Below are positions 47,176 through 62,600 of a stretch of 64,000 nucleotides of DNA, piece by piece. Origin of the DNA: Trichoplax adhaerens (lineage: Eukaryota > Placozoa > Uniplacotomia > Trichoplacea > Trichoplacidae); the NCBI RefSeq assembly GCF_000150275.1, contig NW_002060948.1:259066-323065 (forward strand), read 5' to 3'. The position numbers were made by a program, and so were the translations under genes. Below the pieces are notes generated by a model. It was not told the DNA's origin. It saw nothing but the letters and a program-made list of their open reading frames with translations, and searched no databases. Position 1 is the first letter of the stretch, and every line of letters begins with the position of its first letter.

Positions 47176-50100
47176 TTAATTACACCATGAAGCATCGTCT
47201 TTACACTTCAACATAAACCATTTTTGCATCAGGATATCGTTCGGTAAAGTATTGTAGTCGATGCTATCATCATTGGCTTTATCTTGCGTCTAGGAAAGAA
47301 AGCCAAAACATTTTAACAATATGCTACAGCAATACCGTTATCAACACTGTTATCGCTTAGATAGCACTTAATCATTGAAAAATAAGGATATCAACGTCAG
47401 TAGACAGGCTAGGTTTTATCCCATGCTTGGTATTAACTACATTGTCTTACTTAGAGTTTAGCTCGATACCCTAACCATATAATGTTGATATCTGTAATGA
47501 AAAGTTTATAAACTCACCAACGGCCTAGGAAATACTCGTCTAAAGTTTCGTCTATGAACATGTTCTAGGAATGCATCGTAAAGGAATTCCGTTTGATGTT
47601 GTTGACGACATTGTAAACAAATTTGGCATTTCTAAATTTAACAAGGCGTAAATATATCTGTCGTCAGCATACTCATCCTTCAAAAATCTAAGTTCATATT
47701 TCCTCAAGTAATTTTTTTCATCTGTATTAGGATAGTACCGATTTCACTAATGGGCATATTTTAAGATGAGCACTTACATCACTTTTACAAGCTGAACAAT
47801 CGGCACCAGAGCAAATATCATAACCAACTTGAACGTCACGATAGCAGATTTTCATTATTTCTTCATCGGGCGAACTAATTTAATGATTACATTTAGAAAG
47901 CGAATTAAAATGCAATATAATTATAAAATAGTAATTCCATGCCTACAATACATTGATATTGAGGAATTACTGCATTATAAAGTGAAATTATTGATTTACG
48001 CGGGATACTAAATAAAGATCAATGTACCTTTGGACAACAGTTCGAGGAGTAAGAGATGCTACACCAATTAGACTAAGGAGATTATACATAACTTGTTCAT
48101 ATAGTAGCTTATTTGGTGGATGAACAGCAGATGATAAGTTCGGCGACATATTTACCTGTTAATAACATTATGACGTTTCTGTAAGTATCACTATTGAGAG
48201 TATTTAAATAGACGTGAAATTTATAGAGATTACCTCCATTAACCAGACATTCATCTTGCTATCTACTACGAAATCGAATCGAACCATTTCGAAAAAATTT
48301 CTGAAGGCAGAATGAGAAAATAATACTTCAATTGCAATATATATATAACTTTCTTCATAAGGTACTAAAGGCAGTGCATATACTATTTTTCTGAAAAAAT
48401 TATCGTAGCTATCAGAAATAATACCAAGCAAGCATTTTTATTTTATAAATCATGATTTATTACAATGCATTATCTGTTGATTAGTATCATATAAACCTAA
48501 CAGCTGCTGTTACCTTGTACTTTTATATCTTCTGGTCGTCGCTAGTATCTCAGCTTTCTTATTCAAATAAACCTAATTCATTGGTAATAACCCAAATAAA
48601 ACTAGATCAAGCATTCATCTCATAATGAATAATAAATTTCATAAACGCTAACAAATATGCTAAACTTGAAATATGAAAGTATGCATCACATAAGATTAAT
48701 TCTTCACTAGTGGTGATTTTAATAAAATTTGAAATTTGAAGTAAATTTACAAAAAATTTAAAATAAATTATAGCTGCTGTCACATCTGCATTACCTGAAC
48801 GATAGCCTCATTAATATCTGCCCAAAGTTTCTTATAATTAAAGCCTTAATTTATCGAAATAGGTTACCATAGTTATTGAAGTATTACAAAATATTGGTCT
48901 TATCTGTTACAGTAAAACACATAAGCTAGAACATCCAATGATAGCATTTAATTAATTAAAACTATCTACCTTTCCGTCTTAAAAATGCATTCAACGACTG
49001 TTTGTGACTAAATTGCCCATCACTGTACATCTTCTTGAGTGAAGGAATCTGAAAAACGCTACTAATTAGTAAAGTTAAATCTTCGTTCTATTTCATAGTA
49101 ACGAATACACACTTGTATTACGCATATATCAGTAGCAAACATAATATAATCTATCATTTCTTCAATACACTGCTTGTCCAGTTCATATACTGTACAAACT
49201 AACCTCCCATGTAGGAGTATAATCATCAGCCACAACATATTGCCGTGTATTAGTTACATCAAGAGGGAGGTAGTCTTTTGGACAAAATCTACGATCAAAA
49301 GCGACCATGAATTATTTCATAGAGTAAATAATTTTACTTTAAATTTAATATTTTAAACGCAAGTAATAAATTGACTTCAAAACTGCTTTCGTGTTGCAAA
49401 CAGCCATACAAAGTTGATTGACTTTATTCGTATTTTCATTTGTTAATGCTAACCGAAGTAAAGCTTCTTCATCATAAACATATACTCGTAATGGAGACAC
49501 AGATGTCATAACTGTATAGATTCCTATGTCAAATTTTCTTTTTATCGTTCGAGATAATAGAAAGGATAAAATTAAAGTGTTAGCGGTAAACATCATCGGT
49601 GCGCTTTCAGATATCATTTATATCATTGTATCTGATCACCTTCCATCAATTAGTAAAGGATCCATAACGTATTCTTGGACGAAAACTTTTTTCGACTTTG
49701 ATGACAGATCCATTTCTATTTATATATATATATATTATACATATAAAAATATTGGATTTATGTGATTTGCATGAAAGTATTCGCACTGTCTCAGGCATAT
49801 AAACGGCTAGTATACGAGTATAATACTCTAAATCGTATGTATATTATCAACTAAAAAGAAATTTACTTACAAGGATCATATCTACATCTACACAAATTTT
49901 TTGAACAAAAGTGTTTGCAACTGATACTCACCTTCAATCTTACGAATGAAAATTCCGCGATGAGCATTACTTTTTTGAACATATAACTGATTAGGTTTCA
50001 ATTTAGCCTATGGCGATAATAATCACAATTAATACGGAATAATTGACTATTAACCCATACATTTAGGCTCCTAAAATATGTAATGTATTTTAAAAATAGG

Positions 50101-50885
50101 TACGAACATCTCTTAATAGCTTTTCTTTATCTTCTGGAATCTTGTAAGCTTTCGGTGTGAAAGAAAATCCGCTTGTGGCTAGAGAAGCTTTATTTGTTAT
50201 GAACCCTGAGCCAGGAAATTTGTTAACCTTAAAAATACGAGAATCGATTATAATTTTGTGTAAAATGGATCCAAAACTCAAGTGCTGCTTTACAGCCATA
50301 TTTAAATTCCACAGTATAAGCAAACCTTTTGATGAGGCTTCATTTGTCGTATCATGTTGTAAACCTTCGTTTCGGTGAATGGATACTCATGCGACCATAA
50401 AACATCCCATTTTTGTGGAAAGTCCTTTTTCATAACATAACCAACACGTTCGAAGACTTTTATAGGATGATCTAGATATCCTTTCTCGATCTTATAATAA
50501 AAGTAAAAATTCTACGCTGAAATCTGTTGTTATACTGCACTATCAGGTTCATATTTATTTGTCAAACACGCTACTTATAATTATTTATTAATTTAAAATT
50601 GCAAGCGAAGATATTAAAATGAAACGATAGCAAAAAAATAATTAATTGATTGATATTAAATATTTATAAACAAACGTCTTTTGCATGAAACCAAACCACG
50701 GGAGCAGTTTTTTTCTTTTCTTGAACGACAGCATCACCAACTCTTTCATTAACTGTTTTGATAGTTTGTTCTCTTAGCTGACCAACTAAATATCTTAATT
50801 CAAAGATATTGACTGTCATGACAGTGACGCCGATCAACAGCAGCAAGACGACAGCACGGTTATATCTCATTGACATGCTGAACAT
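47176..50885 (-). CDS. TTLL15-like tubulin ligase family protein, signal-anchored
   Basis: ATP-grasp enzyme of the tubulin tyrosine ligase-like family (tubulin polyglutamylation in characterised members). Exon 1 (50676-50885) has a signal-anchor helix (AVVLLLLIGVTVMTVNIFEL), as in the invertebrate TTLL15 group. Next come GYLDHPIKVFERVGYVMKKD and VLWSHEYPFTETKV (about 50300-50510), FPGSGFITNKASLATSGFSF (about 50110-50270), KPNQLYVQKSNAHRGIFIRK (49932-50010), NTFVQK (to about 49870), KFDIGIYTVMTSVSPLRVYV (about 49450-49545), PLDVTNTRQYVVADDYTPTW (about 49210-49290) and DGQFSHKQSLNAF (about 48970-49040). The core ends RNFFEMVRFDFVVDSKMNVW, then LMEV/NMSPNLSSAVHPPN (48060-48300). A Cys-rich tail ends KCKDDASWCN. 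One oddity is an 11-nt gap at 49921-49931. Confidence 0.85.
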
Positions 50886-51316
50886 AGATAGATTTCTGCT
50901 ACTACATATCTACAAATGATGAGGGAAAAATTATTTTAATATGCAAATAACGTCAAAATTAGCTGTATTAATTATTTAGTTTGAATAATCTCTTAATTTA
51001 TAATTTACAAAGGGTTATTTTTATGCAGATAACTGGAACAGATCAGTTAATGTGCAAGCTTACAGAAAAAGATTGATCAAAATTTCTCGACCGTATCATG
51101 AGCACTGAGGAGATTACTTGATTTAAAAATGATAGTCAAGTAATCGATTGTTTGACTAGAACTACGTACTTTATTTTTAGAAGTTAAACAACTGTAGAAG
51201 CCTCTTGTAATATATAATGCTCATCTATGTTATCAACCAAACAATTGAAATAGAAGATAATTGACGATACCAAATACAATAATTTTACACGGCACTTTCT
51301 GATGAAATATCCGATA
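50886..51316. other. Spacer upstream of the TTLL15-like gene
   Basis: AT-rich, probable 5' flank of the minus-strand gene; no conserved element recognised. Confidence 0.5.
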
Positions 51317-52008
51317 TTCGATAGGTTGCTGTAATGAAGCTTTGTTCCTATTTCCATCGATACAGTACTAATTCATCTATTATTATTATAGTTAAGTATC
51401 GGGAATCACTATTATGTTTCTTTAATTAAAGTGTAACAAGAGCAAATCGCTTGAACTAAAACCTAAATGCCAAAATGAAATCTTTTGCAATTAGAATTCA
51501 CTACCTGCCTTTTACTAACTATGAATTCATTGCAGTAAATGATCGATGTGTACTATATTGCAATGTTTTTGCAATGCACGTGAAAGAATTATTGTACTCG
51601 TATGCAATGACTACATCATATAAACAAAGCAAGGAGCAGGAGTTTCTTAACGCTTTAATAGGGATTCGATAGGTTACTATAATGAAGCTTTGTTCCTATT
51701 TCCATCGATACAGTGCTAATTCATCTATTATAGAGTTTAGTATCGGGAATCACTTTTATGTTTCTTTAATTAAAGTGCAATAAGAGCAAATCGCTTGAAC
51801 TAAAACCTAAATGCCAAAATGAAATCGTTTGCAATTAAAATTCACTACCTGCCTTTTACTAACTATAAATTCATTGCGGTAAATGATCGATGTGTACTAT
51901 ATTGCAATGTTTTTGCAATGCACGTGAAAGAATTATTGTACTCGTATGCAATGACTACATCATATAAACAAAGCAGGGAGCAGGAGTTTCTTAATGCTTT
52001 AATAGGGA
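51317..52008. repeat. Two-copy tandem duplication, unit about 344-348 bp
   Basis: ATAGGTTGCTGTAATGAAGC at 51321 recurs as a near match at 51669, and the copies stay nearly identical to about 52008. A 4-bp length difference lies in the ATTATTATTATAG run. Each copy contains one intact short ORF. Confidence 0.93.
51475..51672 (+). CDS. Uncharacterised small ORF, 65 aa, tandem copy 1
   Basis: MKSFAIRIHYLPFTNYEF start, then an aromatic and Cys-containing middle (NDRCVLYCNVFAMHVKELLY). No known family. Copy 2 keeps the frame. I counted three synonymous and three conservative non-synonymous differences over the shared 64 codons, too few to decide whether selection acts. Confidence 0.3.
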   Translation: MKSFAIRIHYLPFTNYEFIAVNDRCVLYCNVFAMHVKELLYSYAMTTSYKQSKEQEFLNALIGIR

Positions 52009-52025
52009 TCGTTTATCAATTTTAG
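51819..52025 (+). CDS. Uncharacterised small ORF, 68 aa, tandem copy 2
   Basis: Paralogue of the 51475 ORF: starts MKSFAIKIHYLPFTNYKF, diverges only at the last residues (ends VYQF) where the repeat unit ends. No signal peptide or known domain. It could be a small protein gene or an open frame in a recent duplication. Confidence 0.3.
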   Translation: MKSFAIKIHYLPFTNYKFIAVNDRCVLYCNVFAMHVKELLYSYAMTTSYKQSREQEFLNALIGIVYQF

Positions 52026-53250
52026 CCACCAATATAACAATTAAATTAAGTCATGACGCACAATTCTCATTTATAATTAATTAAAAATGAGCGAAAAGGA
52101 TAAAGATCCAATGTAATGGAGTAGATATCAAAAGTGATGTCTACCCCGACAACCCAATGTCCAGATGAAATCCGATAAAGTACTACCCATTCAAAATGTA
52201 TTAACGGTTAAATGCTTTGTCATTCCCTATACAGTACTTATGCACTTTACTTTATGTACGCATTATCTAAAATAATTCTGTGATAACCCGTAATGAATGA
52301 ATAATTCCAAGCAAAATGTACCGGCAAAATCGTGCGGTATTATATAATACCGCGAATATCGATTTGACAACTATCCAATCCTCGAATACCGCTAGCAAAC
52401 TTAACCACATTCGTATATTCCTGTATCAGGACTATCACTACACGTCTATTCCTTGCAAATAAGAGGTGCTCCGCTATCCCAATACTATATCGTTTTTTTG
52501 ACTGAATCATATTCATGTCTCATGCCTACGTTAGATCCCATCAGGCCATCATCGCTCTCATTTATTCTACAGGATAGGCGATCTTAAGTTTACTACTTTC
52601 TGATATCAATAGCGTTGAATGCGTACAAATAAAGTATAACTCACATCGTTATTGTATTCTCACTCTACAAGTTTCGCCGAATCCATCCTTAAGTTCAGAA
52701 TAAGCTCTACCGTCATTGATAACAAGGATAGATTGTATGCTAAGCTATTCCACAGTTCTGATAGACAAATAAAGACAGTACGCCTCTAACGAGCGGGTGT
52801 TCGACTAGTTACCGTCATATCTAATTGGCTATACAGTCATTCTATTTACAGTTGCCTATTCGTATCAACTATAAACTGTCTGCACTCTCTTGTCATTTAT
52901 TTACGTACAGTATTTGGACTAATCAAGTTAGCACTAGGAATCAACCTACCTTGGAAAACATATGTTCTATGCTTGCTGTGATTATCTTGGCAGCCTTTCA
53001 AAAAAACTCTAGTGGTTGATCAGTAGCAAATCAATGAAGTGGTAGGTCCGCTGTCTGCTAATTTGGCATTCTCTCTTTTGCTTTTATATACAGTAGTACG
53101 GATTTAAATGTTTGAGCCTTTGCGATGTTGGCGGCGATCAGTGACAGTCACCGTTCCCGTAGTAATAAATAACAGTCCAAGTTATTGTTTTAAGCAGCCT
53201 ATCGGCTTTCGTTTAGCTCACAATTAGTCAATGCCGCTACCAGTGGAAGG
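52026..53250. other. Spacer without recognised gene
   Basis: Mixed-composition DNA between the duplication and the palindromic repeats. The ORF at 52825-53019 has no supporting motif. Confidence 0.5.
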
Positions 53251-53527
53251 CACTACAGTGTACAGTGTACAGTACAGTACAGTGCACAGTACTGTACATC
53301 CTACCGTTATTTCACACCGTACTCACTGAGAGACTTTTGGAAGAGAAATTCTATTGTAATCATAAGTTCTCTTTTTTATGGGAAATTGCTGCACTACAGT
53401 GTACAGTGTACAGTACAGTGCACAGTACTGTACATCCTACCGTTATTTCACACCGTACTCACTGAGGGACTTTTGGAAGAGAAATTCTATTGTAATAATA
53501 AGTTCTCTTTTTTATGGGAAATTGCTG
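53251..53527. repeat. Two-copy tandem repeat, unit about 141 bp, with palindromic head
   Basis: CACTACAGTGTACAGTGTAC starts at 53251 and again at 53392. Both copies continue through CATCCTACCGTTATTTCACA and end at GGGAAATTGCTG. Copy 2 is a few bases shorter in the pentamer run. ORFs across it (53265-53725) are repeat translations. Confidence 0.93.
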
Positions 53528-54107
53528 ACTCGTGGACTCAATGACTTACTTGTGTACAGCCTGACTACCCCATCCCAGGTCATGGATTTCTGCTTCACTA
53601 ATAGTAAAAAGAAAGAACGACAGGAAGGGAAAGTGGCCTTCAATGCAAAATCATGCAGAGGCCTATCATTTTTCTGGCCATTCAACGACTGTACTGTACT
53701 GTATATGCTGTCAAAACCAACCTAGTTAAAGCACCGATGAAACTGTGTACTAAACGTGCAGTTAGGTATTGCATCCGGGTTAGCAGCTACAGTAATATGG
53801 ATCTCAGTCGTGTACCGTTGCAGAGATGCGATACACTTGAAATGACCAGTAAAACAATCAGCCTTGATATTTTTTGAGTTGTCTGTACTATATTCAAAAG
53901 AAAGAAAGAAAGAGAGGAACGGAAATGTGCAATCCCTGGCTTGGCCTGGAACTGGCATGGCAGGGATTCCCCGGTGCATGACTGTTTTCACCATTTTACA
54001 GTACTATGCTATACTGTACAGTACAGTACTGTAATGTCCTTCCAAATGAACTGTTACCAGGGACTACAGTAGACCAATCATGAATTCGCTGTAATTCACT
54101 TTCACTC

Positions 54108-54240
54108 CCTAACTTCCTATACTGTACAGATCAAAATTGTATACTGTATTATCAGGGTTCATGTAACTGATATACTGTATATATGACATATACAATTTTG
54201 AAAAAATCAAAATTTTGATCTGTACAGGAAGTTGGGCCTA
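54108..54240. repeat. Imperfect inverted repeat (hairpin)
   Basis: The left arm AACTTCCT...GTACAGATCAAAATT is the reverse complement of the right arm AATTTTGATCTGTACAGGAAGTT apart from a 5-nt insertion. Inner arms (AAAATTGTATA and TATACAATTTT) extend the pairing. It resembles a small MITE or a structured spacer element. Confidence 0.8.
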
Positions 54241-54329
54241 AACCCTCTCCCGCTGACGCAATCATCCATCATCTTTCTAGCTTCTAGTAGCTTCTACAAG
54301 ATGGCCGTGCACCAGTCAATATGTGCAAT

Positions 54330-54750
54330 GTACATTGTACAGTACAGTACATACACAGTAGAGTGCAGGTGCTACCAGGTGCTACTAGTGAACAATGAAT
54401 AGCCTTACAGTACTGTACAGTACTGTACTGTATAGTATTGGGGTGGGATTATACAAACTGACTGTATACACTGTACTGTACACTGTACACTGTACAGTAC
54501 AGTTCGTCGACGTCCGATCTGACAACGAACGTACTGTACTGTACATACCGAACGTCCAATCGCTCGACGTCTACAGTACTATTGAGCTGTGTGTTGAAAT
54601 GTTGAACTGACTCATTGGTCATTTAATGAATTCATGAATGACGTCAGTACAGTACAGTACAGTTTGTACTGTATGCGCCGTACAGTTGTACTGTACTGTA
54701 CTGTACTGTACTACAGTACAGTATACTACTGTAGACTGTGTACTGTAAAT
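54330..54750. repeat. Dense TACAG/TACTG palindromic cluster upstream of HSP90
   Basis: Longest concentration in the window: (TACAG)n and (TACTG)n runs of three to five units alternate (for example near 54410-54430, 54475-54502, 54643-54662 and 54686-54725), producing many overlapping hairpins. The right edge is 13 bp before the heat-shock element. Confidence 0.9.
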
Positions 54751-54762
54751 CAAAATTTCGCG

Positions 54763-57917
<3,155 letters not shown>

Positions 57918-59645
57918 CTCAAGAAGCGCAATATGCGTAACATTTGCCGGAAAAGCAAATCTGGCTTCATTACTAACAAAACAGTTTCTATAATTATAGT
58001 TATATCATATAGGAATTACCATCGAGAAATACGAATTTGAAATTCTGTCTACTGTAATTGATTTTTGAGCGCTTGCATATAAGTTAACCTCTGTACTTTA
58101 TAACTAAAATTGAATAAAGTTCTAAATTAAAAACACTAGATGTTTCTTATTGCCTGCGGTTTGTAGCCTGAAGTTTGACCTGATAGAGTTGGATATAATG
58201 TTTAGTGTAAATACCATCCTATCGAATTCATTATAAATATCACAATATCAGCAATAGCAATACTGTAAGCCAGAATATTTTGCTGTACTTCATTCAATAA
58301 TCCGCATATGCGCAGAACAAATGGTTGATGATAAGCAAATTCGAGCGATATCCGTTTTAAACTTGCAAGCCAGGACGTACGAAATTGACGTAACTACGTA
58401 GTACTTACTGTACTTGGTGAAATGTGATACTTGAAATAGACAACTTGATATATACGGGTATATCACAAGTACACGTGTTCGCGGTTTGGTTTAGCTTTGA
58501 TTTTAAGTCGATATTTTATTAATAGTAAGTTATACTGTAAGCTATTGATAACAGTATGTACTGTATGTGTACAGTAAAGTACGCGTTTTTCAGAAAAGTT
58601 ATTCATAAGTACTACTGTACCGTAATAGTAGAGTACTATACTGTACATACAGTATAGCCTTGGCATATGCCGCATAACACATAATACTCCGCCGACTAGA
58701 AGGAAATTTACCCCTAATAAATTTACTTCAAGTCGGCTAGGTAGAGTATTACGAACGTGGACCATTCAACTAGTAGTGATAGTTTATTAATTACTATACT
58801 GTACACCAACTTAACTTAACCTTAACCACGGTACATTGTCGTTGTATATTGCTACTGTAACATCATTATTGATGGTAGTTTGCCATAGCTAGCGAAACAT
58901 GCGAGATACTTTTAAACTCATTCTACAGGAAAACATATCTATCAAATAATACTGTACAGTACAGTACATACGCACATTGGAAATAAGAAATGAAAACCGA
59001 TGTCAAAAAAAAAAATAATAATCATACAGTACAGTTATTAATAGAGGTAAAATAAATAAATTAAGAACAAGAAAAATTGCCACGTACAGAAACAGTACTG
59101 TACCATTTAGTGTGCTTTTTGCAGAAAAGTATAAGAAAGGCACAGTACGGAAGAGTACAGTACTGTACTGTAGAAGGGTAGTGTGTATCCGCTTTGGGAT
59201 ACAGTACTTCGCACTCTACCGTACTGCACAATCTGTACGTAATGAGACCCTGACAGCATAATAAGTGCTATGTAATGAGCGAATGTTGCATACCAAGCAT
59301 TGTAGTGCACAAGAAGTGGCTTCTCGTCCTTCTAAATTTGGATGAGTAGGAAATCTGCAAAGAAAACGCTTTATGATTTGATATTGCTGATAGAAATCGT
59401 CTGCCTTGACTACTATTTGCACAAGGTGTACTTGTCTACTTTATTAATTAATGATACCTATGCCTTGAATTATCAACTCCGCAGAGCATAGACTGTCTAA
59501 TAGAAAGGGAAAATTATTTTTTGCCTTCCTTCTTACGGGTGCCAAATTACACATCAATGCCTAGCTTTTGTTAGGCGATCCAAACTGATCAAGAAGGAAA
59601 GGAATCAAACGTTATTCTTGGTTCTATCAAATTGTTATAGTATTG
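57918..59645. other. HSP90 3' flank and spacer to WDR20, with palindromic repeats
   Basis: AATAAA at 58113-58118 is the likely HSP90 poly(A) signal. TACAG/TACTG palindromes occur near 58546-58660, 58950-58970 and 59090-59225; short ORFs there (58463-58765, 59107-59422) overlap these repeats and have no family resemblance. Confidence 0.7.
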
Positions 59646-62600
59646 ATGATGGCATCCAGCAGTAACGGCAATAATCAAGAAGAAATTAAATGCGAATTCC
59701 TCGTCAAAGAAGGTCGCTATAAAGTATCGCCATTATCTGCGTCCTACAGCTACCAAAAAACTACTTACCAGACAAACCACGGTAATCCGGTCAAACTTTC
59801 CATGGTAACTTCCAATTGCGAAGGAGGCCTTTATGGTAGATTAGTCTATAACTATGGTCGTGAGTTATTCACTTTCGCATATAAAGAAAGTACTCGCCAG
59901 GTATAGTTGTATTTCTCATCCATGCGTCTGATATGATTAGATATTTGCTTTACATCTACTTGACACAATATTATTCATCATTTTGCCTTTCCTTCTCGAT
60001 ATTCAATTCATTTTGAACGATTGTACACTTTATGCTCATACTGTGACCCACCTTCTTGACGTGAGCAAGTCTAATCAGTCCCCAAGCTTAACAGCAATCC
60101 AATTCTACTCAATACATTGACGATGCTTATTCGCGTTACCTGCCATAAATACATTTCATGATTTTGTAATTGACGTAATAGACGTATCATTCTGAATGCG
60201 GTAGTGCTTCCTCTAAAATAAAGAAAGGCCTTTGACCAAAATGCAGTATTACCCTATACCGTCAGGTCTACCTATACGGATTATTTGCAATAACATGCGA
60301 TACTAGTGATTTTTGTACATTTGTTATTTTTAATTCCTCTCATATGTCATTACATCATCATTTCTACATTAAAGTACAGTATAATATTAATAGATATTTC
60401 AGTAATCGATAATTCATATCCTTAACAATTGTCGCTCATACCAGATGCTGTACAGTTGACTATACAAATCGTATTGCTATTACTTCCATCTAATTGAAAG
60501 TGATTTTAGAGTAACGGTATAGAGGAAGGCGATAACGAATATGTTATTAATACTACTATGATGGGTACGCGTACACTACTTATAGTCGTCTATAGCAATA
60601 ACCTTACTACTAACCTTCTTAACAACAATTTAAGTAAATTTTAACTTTACTTTGAACTCTCCATAAATTTCAATTACATAAACTAGAATAGCTATTCCAA
60701 CAATTCCCCATATTTAGAAAAAGCTTTCCAATTTCACTGACGGTAAATCGACTTTCTAACAAAGTACTGTAATTAAAACCACGACTCCTAAAGCCTCAAA
60801 TTACCCCAGTAATCGTACGTGTGTATTTCACCAGCGTGACAACATAAATTTCTCTACTAAATATATTCGTTATACGTGTACACAATTTCGCGTATTTGTA
60901 CTAATATAGTAGACTTTTTTCGGTACACCTATGTCTTAACCGCCGTTAGAATTCAGTGCATATAGAGCAAAGTTGTCCCTAATAACGCTGTTGTATTTGT
61001 TATTGAACAATTGTACCCTAAAATCAACAGCTAAGTTGAGGGACTACTGTAAGTGTTACTACGATATCATAACATTGCGTCTACAACTTTGTATCTGGCA
61101 TGAAAATATGAGATACAATACAAAATATACATAGTATCCCTACCACAAAACTGCCTGAATTACAAAATTATCCCTGGTCCTTGTAATATTTTAGCCAATC
61201 TAGTAGTAATTCACTTACTGATAACTGACTTCTAGCGATAGGAATCATGAATTCAATTTCTTTGCTAATAGTTATAATTATAATTAGTAGTTAACGTTTT
61301 AATGAACCATCGTTATATTTACGTGATATTTTTACCATTAGCAGGATACCGATAACAAAATCTTAGATAAAAAGGCATACAAGAGCGCGATACCTTTATG
61401 CCATGACTTTAACTTAATCACCAGAAGCCCAGATACCTTAAATTTAATCGTCGGTTTCAATACTGGCCAAATGCAGCTAATCAACGTTGTCAAATATGAA
61501 ATTATGAAAAACTTTAATGAGAGCGTAAGTGCTACTTATTTAAAGTTCGTCAATATTTTTAATCATTTGAAGGTATCTATTCTATGTGCTGATCTTTTTG
61601 TAGCCTAATTGGACCAATACTTTATCTTTGTCCTACAGTATATTATTCTTAACTTATACATTCATAGTTTGCAATACTCTCATGATATCTACAGTATAAT
61701 ACTAGCCGCTTTAGTGGCCTAGTTATATCTTATATACTTGTTGAGTGGGACCTAAAAAATATAAATTATCTCTAGTATCTATTTTTAAGAATTAAGTTGT
61801 AATTGCAATCGGTAACAAATAAACAGGTGTGATTGTGTTAATGAAAATACTTAGTTACTAGAAATTTATGCAATTCTATGTCTTCGCTTATTTTAAAACT
61901 GACACGATATGATTTAAATGTAGTAACATTCCGTAGTTAACAGAATATCTTGATATTTAGCCAAGATAACATTGTAAACATTATAAGAAATAATGACACT
62001 AAATAATCATGACCATGCTTATAAATCGTATTTTTACAGTACAAATTAGATACATAAAATCGCTTTAGGCATAACCTATAGACTGTTGTAATGATTACAA
62101 AGAGCAGAGTCAATCATAGCAACCTTGATTGTTTGATCGTCACAATTATCATAAAAGTGATAGAAAATTTGTATTATAGTTGCATCTTAAAAACTTAGAA
62201 TCAAATTCTTACATCATTTTAAACGGATTTACTATAAATAATTAGTTGTGTAATAGTTTTTTCCGTGTATACCAGTATACATATATGAAAATACTCTAGC
62301 GATCCTGGGAAATGAAGGCATGCTGTAGATGCCTGGCAGCTATCTGATACAGAATTAGCTATAGCTTGCTAATAATTTAATTTATATTAAACTCAAATAC
62401 TGAAAAAGTGGCTTAAATTTTATTTATTACTATATACTAACGGTAATTTCTTATTTAAATATTATGCAAATAAGCTTACCTTAGTTTCACCGTCTTAAAG
62501 ATTTTGGCTGCTTAAATGAGATGCATTAGGTAATAATTTGTTTTCTAATTTCTGTTTCAGCGTAATATTGATAATAGTAAAATAACATGTATTAAATGGA

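Noticed and set aside
53265-53994. ORFs of 66-115 aa in the 53-kb repeat region
   Set aside because: Their coding content is the tandem 141-bp repeat and palindromes; no motif or splice support.
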